Of a stretch of 64,000 nt of DNA, positions 1 to 10,971 are shown one piece after another. Every line of letters starts with the position of its first letter. Positions within the stretch are counted from its first letter, which is position 1. The notes under the pieces were generated by a model, which was not told where the DNA came from, made no database searches, and was given only the letters and a program-made list of their open reading frames with translations. The position numbers were made by a program, and so were the translations under genes. The stretch is from Caenorhabditis elegans (lineage: Eukaryota > Nematoda > Chromadorea > Rhabditida > Rhabditidae), in assembly GCF_000002985.6 (NCBI RefSeq), contig NC_003284.9, positions 124,001 through 188,000 on the forward strand. Reading direction: 5' to 3'.

Positions 1-1023
1 GAGCAGGATTTTACTGACTTCGATTGAAATTCTAGATTTTGAACCATTTTTCATTTGTTTTGTATTCAACGTGGTGAACCACCGGGGGAGCATTAGACCA
101 CAAACTTACGAAATTAGTGAGAAATCCGTTATTGTCACTGACGGCGTCGATAATATTTAAGTGTCCATTCTTCCCGTATATTCAGCTTGTTAATGTCTGA
201 AATTGAATGCATTGTTCTCAAAAATGACGAAATTAGGCGAGGGATCTTCATTACCTTTACAAATTTAGAAGCAAAAGTATTTAACTTTTAGTTGGCAGCT
301 AATTCGTTCCGTCACAACTTTGCTAACTCATGATTGGATTGCTCTTCCATTCTTATATTCCATTAATTCGTTGGCAGTCGTTCCATCGTCCAAGTGATGA
401 TGATTCTCACTTGAATTTCCGCCAATATGATATTCGGCGCTGCATTCGCGCTCAGCCGATAACGAAACGTTATTGTGGAGTGTCGTACTCGCCGAGTTTA
501 GTTTTTTCTTTCTTTTTAGGATTCGCATTCATTCAGTTCTTCATTTTTTGATATGATTCCACCGCATTTCTATATTCGCCTTTATTCATGTAATTAAAAT
601 GGAATTTGTCTAAACTGTGTACTGTTATTCCTCTGTAACGCTCGTCGCCAATCTCCACTGGCCATTGCTCCGTGTCCTCCTTCGCCTTTGGAATTGCAAC
701 AAACGTCGGCGAGAAGTTCGTTGGTCACTTGCCACTCGTGCAGGACGACGGAATTATTGAACTCATTGTAGGTATGCTTCTGGTATCTTTGCAAACTTCT
801 GAAAATATCAATTTCTGCATGTTTCGTATTTTTCTTGGAAGCAACAATTTCTATAAACTTTTTTGTGTAAAGCTTTTTGTGAAGAGTTGCTTACTGGGTG
901 AAATACACGCGGAAAGGATTAATACGTGCGTCCTATCCCACAATGCTTGAAAAAGCGATAGACTTCGTGGCTTAGCGTTAGCCAATTTCTTTGTGCGGAA
1001 TTGCTTTTCATGTGGTCATTCAC
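1..1023. other. no recognisable gene
   Basis: I see no convincing coding exon, RNA gene or repeat family here. A short open stretch around 672-770 on the plus strand reads like protein and ends at a GTAGGT donor-like site, but it has no recognisable domain and no partner exon. The right boundary is the target-site duplication of the transposon that begins at 1027. Confidence 0.5.
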
Positions 1024-1026
1024 TGA

Positions 1027-2034
1027 CTAGGGAATTGTGTTACCCCTGCAATCGCTAGGAGGACAAAACAAAGTGAAAATGGAAGATCAGATCTATGGCT
1101 ACAAGAATCAGTTTTTGGAATCTGCTTAACTCGGTCCCAAAGCTGAAATTTTTGGCCTTAAAAATTAGTGCTTTTTTTGCTCAAAATCCCATTTTAAGTG
1201 TGTAGAATTGGCTACACAAACGTTTTGCACTGCAGCCACCGTTCGAATAGCCGATTGGTGAACACTTGCGTTCATTAATCCAGACGTCACAGGTTCGTCC
1301 CCCACTAGGTGTAATTTTTTTTGAATTTTTTCTCGAGCATAAATTATCCACAAAAACGCGGTTAATTTCGTTTTTAAATAGGTTCAGCATAAATTTTTTG
1401 GTTTCTGGAAAGCATGAAAGTCATGTGGAAACTTTTTGGAAAATTTAATTTTTTTGAAAATTTCAACTTTTTCTCCATCTGTGGTATGAAGATTTTTTCC
1501 GAAAAAAAAAAATTTTTTTTGTTGAAAAGGGTTATGTAGTGTAGAACAGTTTTAATTTTGGTAAGTTTTTCAGCTATTACCTTCAGATAAGATAACAACC
1601 AACTTTACGGTATCGCATAAAACATTTGTTATTTTTGGCAATTAATTTATAAAACAGTCAACAGTGGAAAAAGAAAATCAATCAATAGTATAATCAAGGA
1701 CATGGGCAGAAGTGTTGGTCGTCGACTACAAAATGCTCGAAGCATATCTGACAGTTGCATCTTGCACATCGAATAAAGGAAAATTCCGAGCATCCACCGA
1801 ATCCACACTCTTCCTCGCCCACGTCGCCAAAGCAGAAGTCTGCAGGTGTTACGAATTCATCGTGAGAATCGGTATAGCCTGCTTTGTTCCAGGAGTACTT
1901 TAGAAACGGTTCGAACAATGCAGCAGACACTTGATGGTACAGAAGAGATGTCATCATAATCGTGTTATTCCTGTTCGCTATGATGTAATCGGGACGGAAA
2001 CTCATGACATAGGAAGTGAAATTTTTGATGAGAG
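1027..2034 (+). repeat. left long terminal inverted repeat of the Tc4/Tc5-type element
   Basis: The segment is the reverse complement of 4206-5203 apart from small indels, for example a missing 12-bp block near 4757 in the right arm. It runs inward from CTAGGGAA to the acceptor of the last transposase exon at 2034. The right arm then continues with a second copy of the A/T-rich subterminal piece. Confidence 0.85.
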
Positions 2035-3783
2035 TCTGAAAATATAATTGTTAATCAAAATACACAAAAAAATGTTACCTTCCAGGGTCCATTGAAATGA
2101 ACGTCAAGAGGCTGAATGAGACTTGTGGTGCCAGGTGGAATATTCCGAATTGTGAGATCGACTCCATTTTGCATACAGCTTTGGATAGTGGCATGATCCT
2201 TGAAAGAAGTCCAGCTGTCAACGATCATTAGCATTTTTTTAGGGCATTGCTGGTGTGCGACGCAGTTCCGAAGCCAAACACGCATATCATCCTTCGTCAT
2301 AATATGACTTTTTCCCGCGTGAACCTCCAGGTTAGAACACACAGGAATTGGGCGACTCGGAGGAAAATGACCTGTCGGCTCGGCAATTTTCATGTAGGCT
2401 TTAGGCCCCAATGTTCCGTTCATAAATATCATTGGCAAAAACGTGAATGAATGCGTCAAGGAAGACAGCGATTGAACGATCCTCTCGACAGATTTTTCTC
2501 CCAAATACGCGAGGGATCTTGCTCCAAATAACTCCTTTTGTATCCCACACTGATCAGCATTGAATATCATTTCCGGGCCGTACGATGAGATGTCCATTCG
2601 GCAACCTTGTACAAAATCCTTTGCTGATTGCAGGGTGGCGGCTTTGTTACGGACATATCTCCTCGTCACAAATTTCGTGATTTTGCGGCTCACGATGCTT
2701 CAAAAAAAGTTGTATTTTTTAATTTCAAATTGTGTAAAAATCTTACTTGTAACTCCTCTTCCAATTGGTGATCCAAGTTTGGCACGCTTTGAAGTTTTCC
2801 ACATGGGTTTCTTTTTTATTGATATCGAGCGCAATCATTTTCAAGTCACGGTCATGTAGACAGATTCCTAAAAAGTTGAAATGAAATAGCTGCTTTCAAT
2901 TTAAATTTACCTGAATCCCTTTGACTTCCTCATAGAGTCGCTCTCCGAGGAACTTCAGCAGATTTCTTCGGCTTTCCTTGAAGTTATCTCTATCTTTTTC
3001 ATATAACTTCAATTTGTCCATATCGTGTCTTCCAGTGATCCAACGAAATCGATTTCTCATAGCTTCCAGAGTTCGTTTCCCAGCTTTTGCACTACGGTAG
3101 TAATCGAGAGCTGTATTAGCTTCCTCGCGCGTGACCACTCTGCCTCCAAACACCAATTCAGTAGGAGACGAAAAGATGACTCCATCGTTAGGCTGCAAAA
3201 TGTCGAAAAAAGGTTTCAGTTTTTGGAGATTTAGACTAGATTCGTTTATCCAACATGCTCAAATATCATCATGAAACACTAATGGAATCTATTTAAAAAT
3301 TTTTAGTCAAAGTTTTGGCAAATTGCCAAACGTTCGGTAAATAACCAAATGTTCCAAAAGTGTGAGTTTTTGAGTGATTTCGAGCATTTGGTTCAAATTT
3401 GAACCTTGTCTACTTTCAAAATTAGGATAGGTGAACATTAGGTATATAGCACTTTTTGGCTGTAAATAAAATCAATTTTAAATATTTTTTATTCACAGTC
3501 AAAATATGATACTTGGACATTTTAGAACTATAAAATTTTTTTAATGTTTCACTGACTTATAAGTACGTACCTCAAATTCTATTGAATCCCAATCACTGAA
3601 AGTCTCGTCAGCAACTTCGTCGCGCTCTTCAACATCAATATCGTGATCCACAGCCAGTTTGAGGATATTAACCAAATGACCGGCAAGCTTCGCTTCTTCT
3701 CTTGTACAAATTGGGTTTTCGGGTAGAGGATCCGGGAATTTTTGGTGCAGCAAAAAGAGGACGTTGGAAATGTTCAAAGACAT
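1694..3783 (-). pseudogene. Tc5-like transposase (HTH + DDE), probably one frame break
   Basis: This minus-strand gene has five visible exons: 3783-3571, 3192-2911, 2867-2747, 2697-2079 and 2034-1694. All introns have GT/AG-type ends. Exon 3 (ending ...WITNWKRSY) joins exon 4 (SRKITKFVT), giving a CENP-B/Tc5-type DNA-binding helix-turn-helix. Exon 4 continues into a DDE-superfamily endonuclease (FNADQCGIQ; MLMIVDSWTSF; PPGTTSLIQPLDV). The last exon adds a Cys-rich tail (CARCNCQICFEH...CPC) that may bind zinc; this exon is also inside the terminal repeat. Exon 2 ends in phase 0 whereas exon 3 needs one leftover base, so the reading frame seems broken there unless another splice site is used. 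Transposase function is inferred from the DDE region and the element ends. Confidence 0.75.
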
Positions 3784-3984
3784 TACGAATACGGAATAAA
3801 ATAATGGAATAACTCACAATTTTGGAAATAAATATAAAGTAAAATTCAAAAAATCCCGCAAAATCTGTTTTTTCGCGGTTCAACATTTCGAACCTCGAAA
3901 AATCAATTAGGTCTGAAAAAGTTGAATTGTAGTACCTGATTGCGCCCATGATGCGGCGACAACTAACGATTGTTCAATATGTTT

Positions 3985-5203
3985 CTGATAACTTGGTTGT
4001 TATCTTATCTGAAGGTAATAGCTGAAAAACTTACCAAAATTAAAACTGTTCTACACTACATAACCTTTTTCAACAAAAAAAAATTTTTTTTTTCGGAAAA
4101 AATCTTCATACCACAGATGGAGAAAAAGTTGAAATTTTCAAAAAAATTAAATTTTCCAAAAAGTTTCCACATGACTTTCATGCTTTCCAGGAACCAAAAA
4201 ATTTCTCTCATCAAAAATTTCACTTCCTATGTCATGAGTTTCCGTCCCGATTACATCATAGCGAACAGGAATAACACGATTATGATGACATCTCTTCTGT
4301 ACCATCAAGTGTCTGCTGCATTGTTCGAACCGTTTCTAAAGTACTCCTGGAACAAAGCAGGCTATACCGATTCTCACGATGAATTCGTAACACCTGCAGA
4401 CTTCTGCTTTGGCGACGTGGGCGAGGAAGAGTGTGGATTCGGTGGATGCTCGGAATTTTCCTTTATTCGATGTGCAAGATGCAACTGTCAGATATGCTTC
4501 GAGCATTTTGTAGTCGACGACCAACACTTCTGCCCATGTTCTTGATTATACTATTGATTGATTTTCTTTTTCCACTGTTGACTGTTTTATAAATTAATTG
4601 CCAAAAATAACAAATGTTTTATGCGATACCGTAAAGTTGGTTGTTATCTTATCTGAAGGTAATAGCTGAAAAACTTACCAAAATTAAAACTGTTCTACAC
4701 TACATAACCCTTTTCAACAAAAAAAATTTTTTTTTCGGAAAAAATCTTCATACCACAGAAAAGTTGAAATTTTCAAAAAAATTAAATTTTCCAAAAAGTT
4801 TCCACATGACTTTCATGCTTTCCAGGAACCAAAAAATTTATGCTGTACCTATTTAAAAACGAAATTAACCGCTTTTTTGTGGATAATTTATGCTCGAGAA
4901 AAAATTCAAAAAAAATTACACCTAGTGGGGGACGAACCTGTGACGTCTGGATTAATGAACGCAAGTGTTCACCAATCGGCTATTCGAACGGTGGCTGCAG
5001 TGCAAAACGTTTGTGTAGCCAATTCTACACACTCAAAATGGGATTTTGAGCAAAAAAAGCACTAATTTTTAAGGCCAAAAATTTCAGCTTTTGGACCGAG
5101 TTAAGCAGATTCCAAAAACTGATTCTTGTAGCCATAGATCTGATCTTCCATTTTCACTTTGTTTTGTCCTCCTAGCGATTGCAGGGGTAACACCATTCCC
5201 TAG
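3985..5203 (-). repeat. right long terminal inverted repeat with internal duplication
   Basis: 4206-5203 mirrors the left arm. 3990-4205 is a direct repeat of 4640-4840 (both begin at GTTGTTATCTTATCTGAAGG). The right arm is therefore one subterminal unit longer than the left, probably from recombination inside the arm. Confidence 0.8.
4206..4545 (+). pseudogene. mirror copy of the transposase last exon in the right arm
   Basis: This plus-strand stretch encodes almost the same 113 residues as the last transposase exon at 2034-1694, differing at the final residue (CS against CP). It is there because the exon lies within the long inverted repeat. It has no upstream partner exon on this strand and is most likely not expressed as a separate protein. 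Confidence 0.8.
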
Positions 5204-5450
5204 TGAGCTATTTTCTGAAAATTACAGAAAAGTTTCACCCGATTGTAAAATAATTTGCACGGAAAAAACGGTAAACTACGAAAATATTTCTAGGGTCACA
5301 TTGATTAATTTTGACGATGTAAACGCGCATTAGTGATACATTTTCATGATGAACTGCTTTCGGTCAAGACTCCAGCTCCATGAGCATTTCAATTTATTGT
5401 ATATTGATTTCTAAATTGCCACGGGGTCGCATCTTCTAGTTATCTTTGAT

Positions 5451-6345
5451 GGTGCGTCCATAGTCTGCGGAAAACGGGAATGTCCCGCGTGTGGAAGCGT
5501 CCATAGTGCAGGGAAGAACCGGAGTTTCCTCGCTTTTTTCCCTCAAACTTCAAAAAAGTAGGAGTGGCCTGCAGTTTTTTCGCATTCCCATTGCTCAGCT
5601 TAAAATTTTACAGTTTCTAATTGGCTGGACACGCCCACTTTTTGAAATTGGCCAATAACGAAGCGAGAAACTCGCTCGTTTTTTCCGCGAACTATGGACG
5701 CTTCCGCACCAGGGGTGTGTGGATAACCGATTTTTTCGGCTAACGGATAAATCGGCTAATGCCGATTTTTTGAGAACCGGCTAACGGCTAATTCGGCTAA
5801 CGGCTAATTTCAAAATTTTCGGCTAACGGCTAATTTCAAAATTTTCGGCTAACGGCTAATTCGGCTAATCTCAGTCATTCAAATCGGCTAATTTTCGGCT
5901 AATTCGGCTAATTCGGAAAATATTCATTTGGTTAAGCTTTTTTTGTCCATTCTGTTAATTCAGGTTTTGGGTTAATTTTTTCACTGTTATTGAGCAAATT
6001 CAGGGATGAACGACTGTTCAAATAGGAAAAAATCATAAAACTTCACCACATTTTGTTTTCCAAAAAAATATGTTAGTTGAATTAGCCGAAATAGCCGATC
6101 GGCGAATTCGGCTAAAATCGGCCAAAATCGGCTAACGGATAACTACGTATTAGCCGAACCGCCAAAAAGTCGGCTAACGGCTAATTCGGCTAATCGGTAA
6201 AAAGGTCGGCTAACGGATAATTCGGCTAATATTAGCCGAGTTAGCCGAATTAGCCGATCGGCGATTTCGGCTAAATCGGCTATTATCCGCACACCGCTGT
6301 TCCGCACGCGGGATATTCCCGTTTTTCGCAGACTATGGACGCACC
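5451..6345. mobile_element. non-autonomous inverted-repeat element (outer)
   Basis: Terminal inverted repeats of about 45 bp begin GGTGCGTCCATAGTCTGCG at 5451 and end CGCAGACTATGGACGCACC at 6345. No ORF with a transposase signature is inside. A related internal inverted repeat (GGAAGCGTCCATAG near 5492, CTATGGACGCTTCC near 5692) shows the element is itself made of foldback units. Flanks show only a short AT on each side, so the target-site duplication is not settled. Confidence 0.7.
5714..6295. mobile_element. nested foldback element packed with CGGCTAA repeats
   Basis: Inner inverted ends GGTGTGTGGATAA (5714) and TTATCCGCACACC (6295) sit inside the outer element. Between them are many copies of CGGCTAA(C/T) on one side and its complement TTAGCCG on the other, so the unit can fold on itself. 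It looks like a second insertion into the outer element. Confidence 0.65.
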
Positions 6346-6527
6346 ATGAACAAAATCATGTTTCTTGTACGGCATGATATTTTCGTTTGAAGTCTTCTCA
6401 AAAAACCCATACTCAACAGTACAAAGCTAGACACCCGGTTAGTGTTCTTTCTCTGCGTCTCTTGTAGCAATACGCTCTATATCTGTGGTACTTCTTTTTT
6501 TTTTTGTTGAAAACATTGCAACCTAAG

Positions 6528-6709
6528 ATGTTCCACCTGTTCGGGCTTTTGGTTTTGTCTTTGCAAGTAAACGCGCTCTGTGGGCAACCGTAAGCTTCGA
6601 GAGTAAAATTATGAAATTATTTGTATTTCAAACTTTTCAATCTTTCTATTCCGCTCGAATTGTTTTGAAGTAATTTTTGTTTTATAGAGAACCAATTGAA
6701 AGCGAATAA
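6528..6709 (+). CDS. possible 27-aa secreted peptide, two exons
   Basis: An ATG at 6528 opens a 62-nt exon (6528-6589) coding MFHLFGLLVLSLQVNALCGQ, a good signal-peptide core. It ends at a GTAAGC donor. After an intron with a TTTTATAG acceptor, exon 2 (6688-6709) adds PEPIESE and a stop. An AATAAA overlaps the stop codon (6705-6710). The mature part would be about ten residues. No family is recognised. It could be the head of a decayed gene rather than a real peptide. Confidence 0.3.
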
Positions 6710-7021
6710 ATGCAATAGAAATTCTACCGTACCGCGTAGTTTTGCAACGACACTCCGCTCAGTAATACAAAATACAGCACCGGAGGTTCACTCTGTCACT
6801 TTCTATTTTCACCAATGAGGGAAGCCAGAAGCTCGTACAATCTAGCAGCCGAACCATCGTGAACTATGCGCCTATAAGAAGTACAGTAACCTAATCCACT
6901 TCATTTCCCAGCAGAGAATTCCAAAAACACGGGGCACCTAAACTAGGCAGTAATGGTAATTTCAATATATCAACTTTTAAAAAAACCATTTTACCGCCGT
7001 GAACAAGTTCCAATTTCAGAA

Positions 7022-8689
7022 ATGCTCCGACGCCTACATATTTCGAAGCCTCAGTTTGCCAAAAAAGCGTTCTTCTGGTTGGAACACGGCGATGAGGAGA
7101 ACATTGCACCGAATATTCTCGAAACCGAAGGCGAATCGAGTGGCGAGGAAAATGTTGACAAAACACTCATCGCAAAAAAATCCATTCGGAAAATTACACC
7201 GGCTCGATCATTCGAGAAAAAGAAGAATCCCTCGCAGCCTTTGAACATCAAAAAGGTGAAAAAGGTCAGGAAGAATTCCTCGGATTCCGTTTGCTCGAGT
7301 AAAAAGAGCGGAGAACAGGGTAAGAAGACTAGGTTCTTAACGTTTCAATCAAATAAATTATTTTCAGCTTCAGTGGACCAGGTTCCGCCGCCCCTGCAAC
7401 GAGCTCTGTGTACGAAAAGCCGTTCTTCGAAAAATTCGGAAAATTTTCTATATCTCGAGAATGCAGTAGGACGTGAACACCAAGCCCATGTCGGACCATT
7501 CAAAAAACTCCGAGACGCGATGAGGAGGAGGATCGAGATGAGAGAATGTGGTGTCCGCCTGATGATGATCAAAACTTGGACTACGACCTGCTCAAAAACG
7601 CGTACTGGAGAGCAATTTGGCGCCAATTCGAAAATCATATTCCGATGGAGGTTGCACTTCAATGGTTGATGATCAACGACTATTCAATTGAGAAGAGCCT
7701 TGATTCCATTGATCAAGTACTTCCAGATCTTCCACGTGCTTTCCAGCCAATACGTGTTGCGCAAATTGAGCGGTTCAAAGATGCTCTCAAGAAGATGAAA
7801 AAAGGGCCAATTTTGCGAGAAATTCAGAAGAATTGTGTAAGTTGAAGCTGTTAGAGGGCAAAAGCGTTGTAAGCAAATTTTTTTAAATTTTTTCTGCAAA
7901 AAAATGCACGGAAAATCGAGGAAAAATTTAATTTTCATCTCAACATTTTTTTTAGAAAATTAACAATAAAGATTAATTTTTCATACTGTTTTGTTTAGTT
8001 GATGAGCAAAAACATAAGAAAACATATAATTTTATTTTGAAAATAATAAAAAAATGACCAAAAATACAACGTTATTTTTCGAAAAATTTCGATTTTTGGG
8101 AGAATAGTCTGAATTTTTTCAAATAAAATGCTTCCAGATGCCCAACTACAACCTCGACGAGATCCATCACTTCTGCCACGCATTCCAACATCACATCATG
8201 GAAAAAACCAGCAAATCTTGCCACTGCAACGAGCCGCTCTGTGAGGACTTGGAGTTTCAACCTCGATGGGCTTGTCAGAATTGCAACAAGGCGTTGAAGT
8301 ATTACGATCCAATTCCCGACGATACTAAGCTCTGTCTGATCTGTTCTACTTATCAAGGAATTACTGGAAACACCCGTCCATCGAAAGCCACCGTGTTCAG
8401 CAAGGAAGAAGCCAAAAAGGTTATTTCTTGGAATACGCTGATGCGAACATCGTCGGGCTCACTGTCACGGGAAGAGTTTGAGAAGATCTACGCATTGAAG
8501 AGATCTGAGCTCACAAAGGAAGAGATCGAAATTCTCGGAGACAACGTCAATATCAATCGTTATTTGGCTGTGGAGAAGCGTATTTCTGCAATGTCAACGT
8601 CTGAAAAGCTGAAGCCATATTCTATGCCGCTTTTCCAAAAATGCGGTTATCAAAATGGACATCACATGATCGTTGAAGTTTGCCCATGA
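7022..8689 (+). CDS. ELM2-SANT/zinc-finger corepressor-like protein, one frame break
   Basis: Exons are 7022-7319, 7368-7836 and 8138-8689; the start ATG lies two bases after a TTTCAG acceptor, suiting trans-splicing. The N-terminus is basic and Ser-rich. Exon 2 contains VGREHQAHVGPF, which resembles the start of an ELM2 domain, then an acidic stretch leading to MWCPP and a helical SANT-like segment (VAQIERFKDALKKM) that continues into exon 3 (DEIHHFCHAF). Exon 3 has two Cys pairs (WACQNCNKAL...LCLICS) resembling the GATA-like finger of MTA/EGL-27 proteins. Between the two ELM2 parts the frame changes at the A6 run 7501-7512, as if one A were missing. Either this is a homopolymer miscall or the gene is broken. 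The likely role is a histone-deacetylase corepressor subunit, inferred from domain order only. Confidence 0.55.
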
Positions 8690-9377
8690 GTAGCGGAAAA
8701 GCTCAAGACGATGATTGTTTCGGTGAAGAATTCGAAAAATTTCGAACGAGTTCAAAGGCCATAAATCACATATCCTATTGCATTTTTTTTTCGGTTTAAA
8801 GTTACTTTGAAGGCGCAAACGTTATCAAAAGATAAAGATTTTATGAAAAAATTTTAAAAATAAATAAAATAAAAATATTTTCGAAATTCAGCAAAAAATA
8901 ATGATGCAAAAATAAACCATTCGCTACGAGACCCATCGAATTGCAATGACGCTTGCGCCTTTGAAGTAACTGTATGTTTCCCTTCTTTTTTTAATTCCAA
9001 ATCCCTGTACTTTGACTAAAAAATTTTGTTGTTTTCTTACTTTGCACATTACCATGGAATATTGAAATGCTCTTTGGTGGGACTGAGAAGAAATCCACCG
9101 TCTTCCAATTTTGATACATTCTTGAAAATGTGAGTGAGCTGGAATTCCTTTTTGATCATTTTGAAGAGTTTTTTCTGAAATTCAAAACATTTAAAGTTAA
9201 AAAAAAATCTGCAAAAACTATGCAAAATTCAAAAAGTTACGCTCTGGCGATTTTCGACTCCCGGAACTGCTGGAGTACGATGCAGCGCGCTTGTGTACAT
9301 CTTTCTTTTTCTGCACTCTCTCACTTTCTCATCTCTCTCTCTTCTTTTCGAAACAATCATTTTCTTCAAACTACTCT
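8690..9377. other. 3' flank and AT-rich spacer
   Basis: This holds the 3' untranslated region and likely poly(A) signals (AATAAA near 8861) of the ELM2-like gene. It also has one copy of the dispersed motif CGAGACCCATCG...GCGCCTTTGAAG at 8927-8965, which recurs elsewhere in the window. No coding exon is evident. Confidence 0.5.
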
Positions 9378-9890
9378 GGCAACTCAAATCTAATATGAAA
9401 ATATTAAATAGCAATATTTTTGTAGTAAATACGAGAAATAGTGCGTCCATATAATATTACTAAAAATTTCGAATAGATTTCGATTTTGTCTCAAAATATT
9501 ACAATTTGATCTCAAAATATTGCGAAAGTGTGAAAATTTCTAGGTAGACTTCGGTTTTATCTCAAAAGATTACTAATTTGTCTCAAAAGACTGCGAACTC
9601 GTCTCCGAAGATTGAGATTTCATCTGCAAAGATTGAGATTTCGTCTCAGAATATTGCGATTTTGTCTCAGAATATTGCGATTTTGTCTCAAAATATTACG
9701 AATTTTTCGTAATATTTTCAGATTCAGAAATGTTGCGAATCAACCTCAAAATATTGCGAAATATTCTCAAAAGATTGCTCAATCTAAAAAGATTTCGAAT
9801 AAGTCTCGGAATATTGCGATTTTATCTTGAAATATCACCCAACTACAAAAATATTGCTATTTAATATTTTCATATTAGATTTGAGTTGCC
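9378..9890. mobile_element. 513-bp inverted-repeat element (MITE)
   Basis: Ends are 49-bp inverted repeats starting GGCAACTCAAATCTAATATG at 9378 and mirrored at 9842-9890. The interior is made of degenerate repeats of about 20 bp around TCTCAAAATATTGCGA. There is no coding potential. The target-site duplication is unclear. Confidence 0.8.
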
Positions 9891-9945
9891 TGAGTAAATT
9901 GCTTATTTCTCATTTTTACTCAGTTTTTGCACATTATTTTTTGAA

Positions 9946-10271
9946 TCATGACATTTAATAGGGTTTGATAAGTGCTAAATCAGATAAAATCTCCAAAATT
10001 TCTCCCAAAACCGAGAAATTGCGAAATTTTCCGAAAGTCAATGGAAAAGTTTTCCTGTTGCTTCCTTTTCACTTTTTTTTTCATTTTCAGAGATAGTTTT
10101 CATAATTCATGACATTTAATAGGGTTTAATAAGTGCTAAATCAGATAAAATCTCCAAAATTTCTCCCAAAACCGAGAAATTGCGAATTTTTCCGAAAGTC
10201 AGTGGAAAAGTTTTCCTGTTGCTTCTTTTTCACTTGTTTTTTTTCATTTTCAAAGACAGTTTTCATAATTC
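9946..10271 (+). repeat. tandem duplication of a 161-bp unit
   Basis: 9946-10106 and 10107-10271 are about 95 percent identical direct copies, both starting TCATGACATTTAATAGGGTT. There is no coding potential in either copy. The few differences suggest a fairly recent duplication. Confidence 0.9.
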
Positions 10272-10628
10272 TGATTGGAAAATCAATAATTCAATTCATT
10301 ATAAAAGTAATTCTCTAAAAAATTCTGATGAAAATAAAATGAAGCCTCAGATAAACGTGTTAGCTTCTATTTAGAAGGAATAGACCTATTTAGTAGAATC
10401 GGAAAACTAATTAGAGCTAAATAGAAGAACTAGTTCTAAATAGATCAGGGTTTGATCTAATTAGAACAGCGTAAAAATGGCAGATCTATTTAGACCTAAA
10501 TAGAAGAGGGTAGATCTAAATAGAAGAGGACGACACCTAATTAGGTCAGGGATTTCGACCGTTAGTGTGCAAGCATAAAAGCGCGTCAGCAACGAGCGGT
10601 TTTGCGCAAAAGTGGATGTTAAAATTTT

Positions 10629-10690
10629 GAGGATTTTCTTATTTTAGTAATTATCATTTAAATGATAATTATTAAAATAAGAAAATCCTC
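10629..10690. repeat. 62-nt perfect-type hairpin in left arm
   Basis: The segment GAGGATTTTCTTATTTTA... folds back on ...TAAAATAAGAAAATCCTC with almost complete pairing around a central ATTTAAAT. Its mirror copy is at 14401-14462. It may be a small foldback insertion or a structural part of the element. Confidence 0.8.
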
Positions 10691-10971
10691 AAAAGAAAAT
10701 TTTCTTGTTTATTTTTACATTTAGAACAATTTTTAAATAATTTTTTGATTCAAAATTTTCTTCTTTACTTTCGCCACAGTTTTTCTCTTTTTATGCTCTG
10801 CATTAGGTTCCTTTCATTCGCCGGCCAGATTCTGTTCGATCATAATTTTTGTTTAATTTCAGCGCAGATATTGTTGAACTCTATTTTTGTGAGGAATGGC
10901 TCATTTAAATACTGTTAATTTTTAACTGTTTTCAGTGTTTCTTAATGTAATTGCATTTTTTAGGTTCTCCG

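Larger units (their letters stand above)
1027..5203 (-). mobile_element. Tc4/Tc5-type DNA transposon (about 4.2 kb)
   Basis: The ends read CTAGGGAA...TTCCCTAG and are flanked by TGA on both sides (1024-1026 and 5204-5206). The reconstructed empty site is CTGAG. A 3-bp TNA duplication inside CTNAG is the hallmark of the C. elegans Tc4/Tc5 group. The terminal inverted repeats are about 1 kb and contain the last transposase exon. The transposase gene lies inside on the minus strand with a Tc5-like helix-turn-helix region and a DDE domain. The right arm carries an extra direct copy of a roughly 200-bp subterminal segment (3990-4205 resembles 4640-4840), so the arms are not symmetric. Confidence 0.85.

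Noticed and set aside
672-950. 92-codon plus-strand ORF and its minus-strand partner at 594-794
   Set aside because: No domain, no supporting exons, and the C-terminal half is low-complexity; not enough to call a gene.
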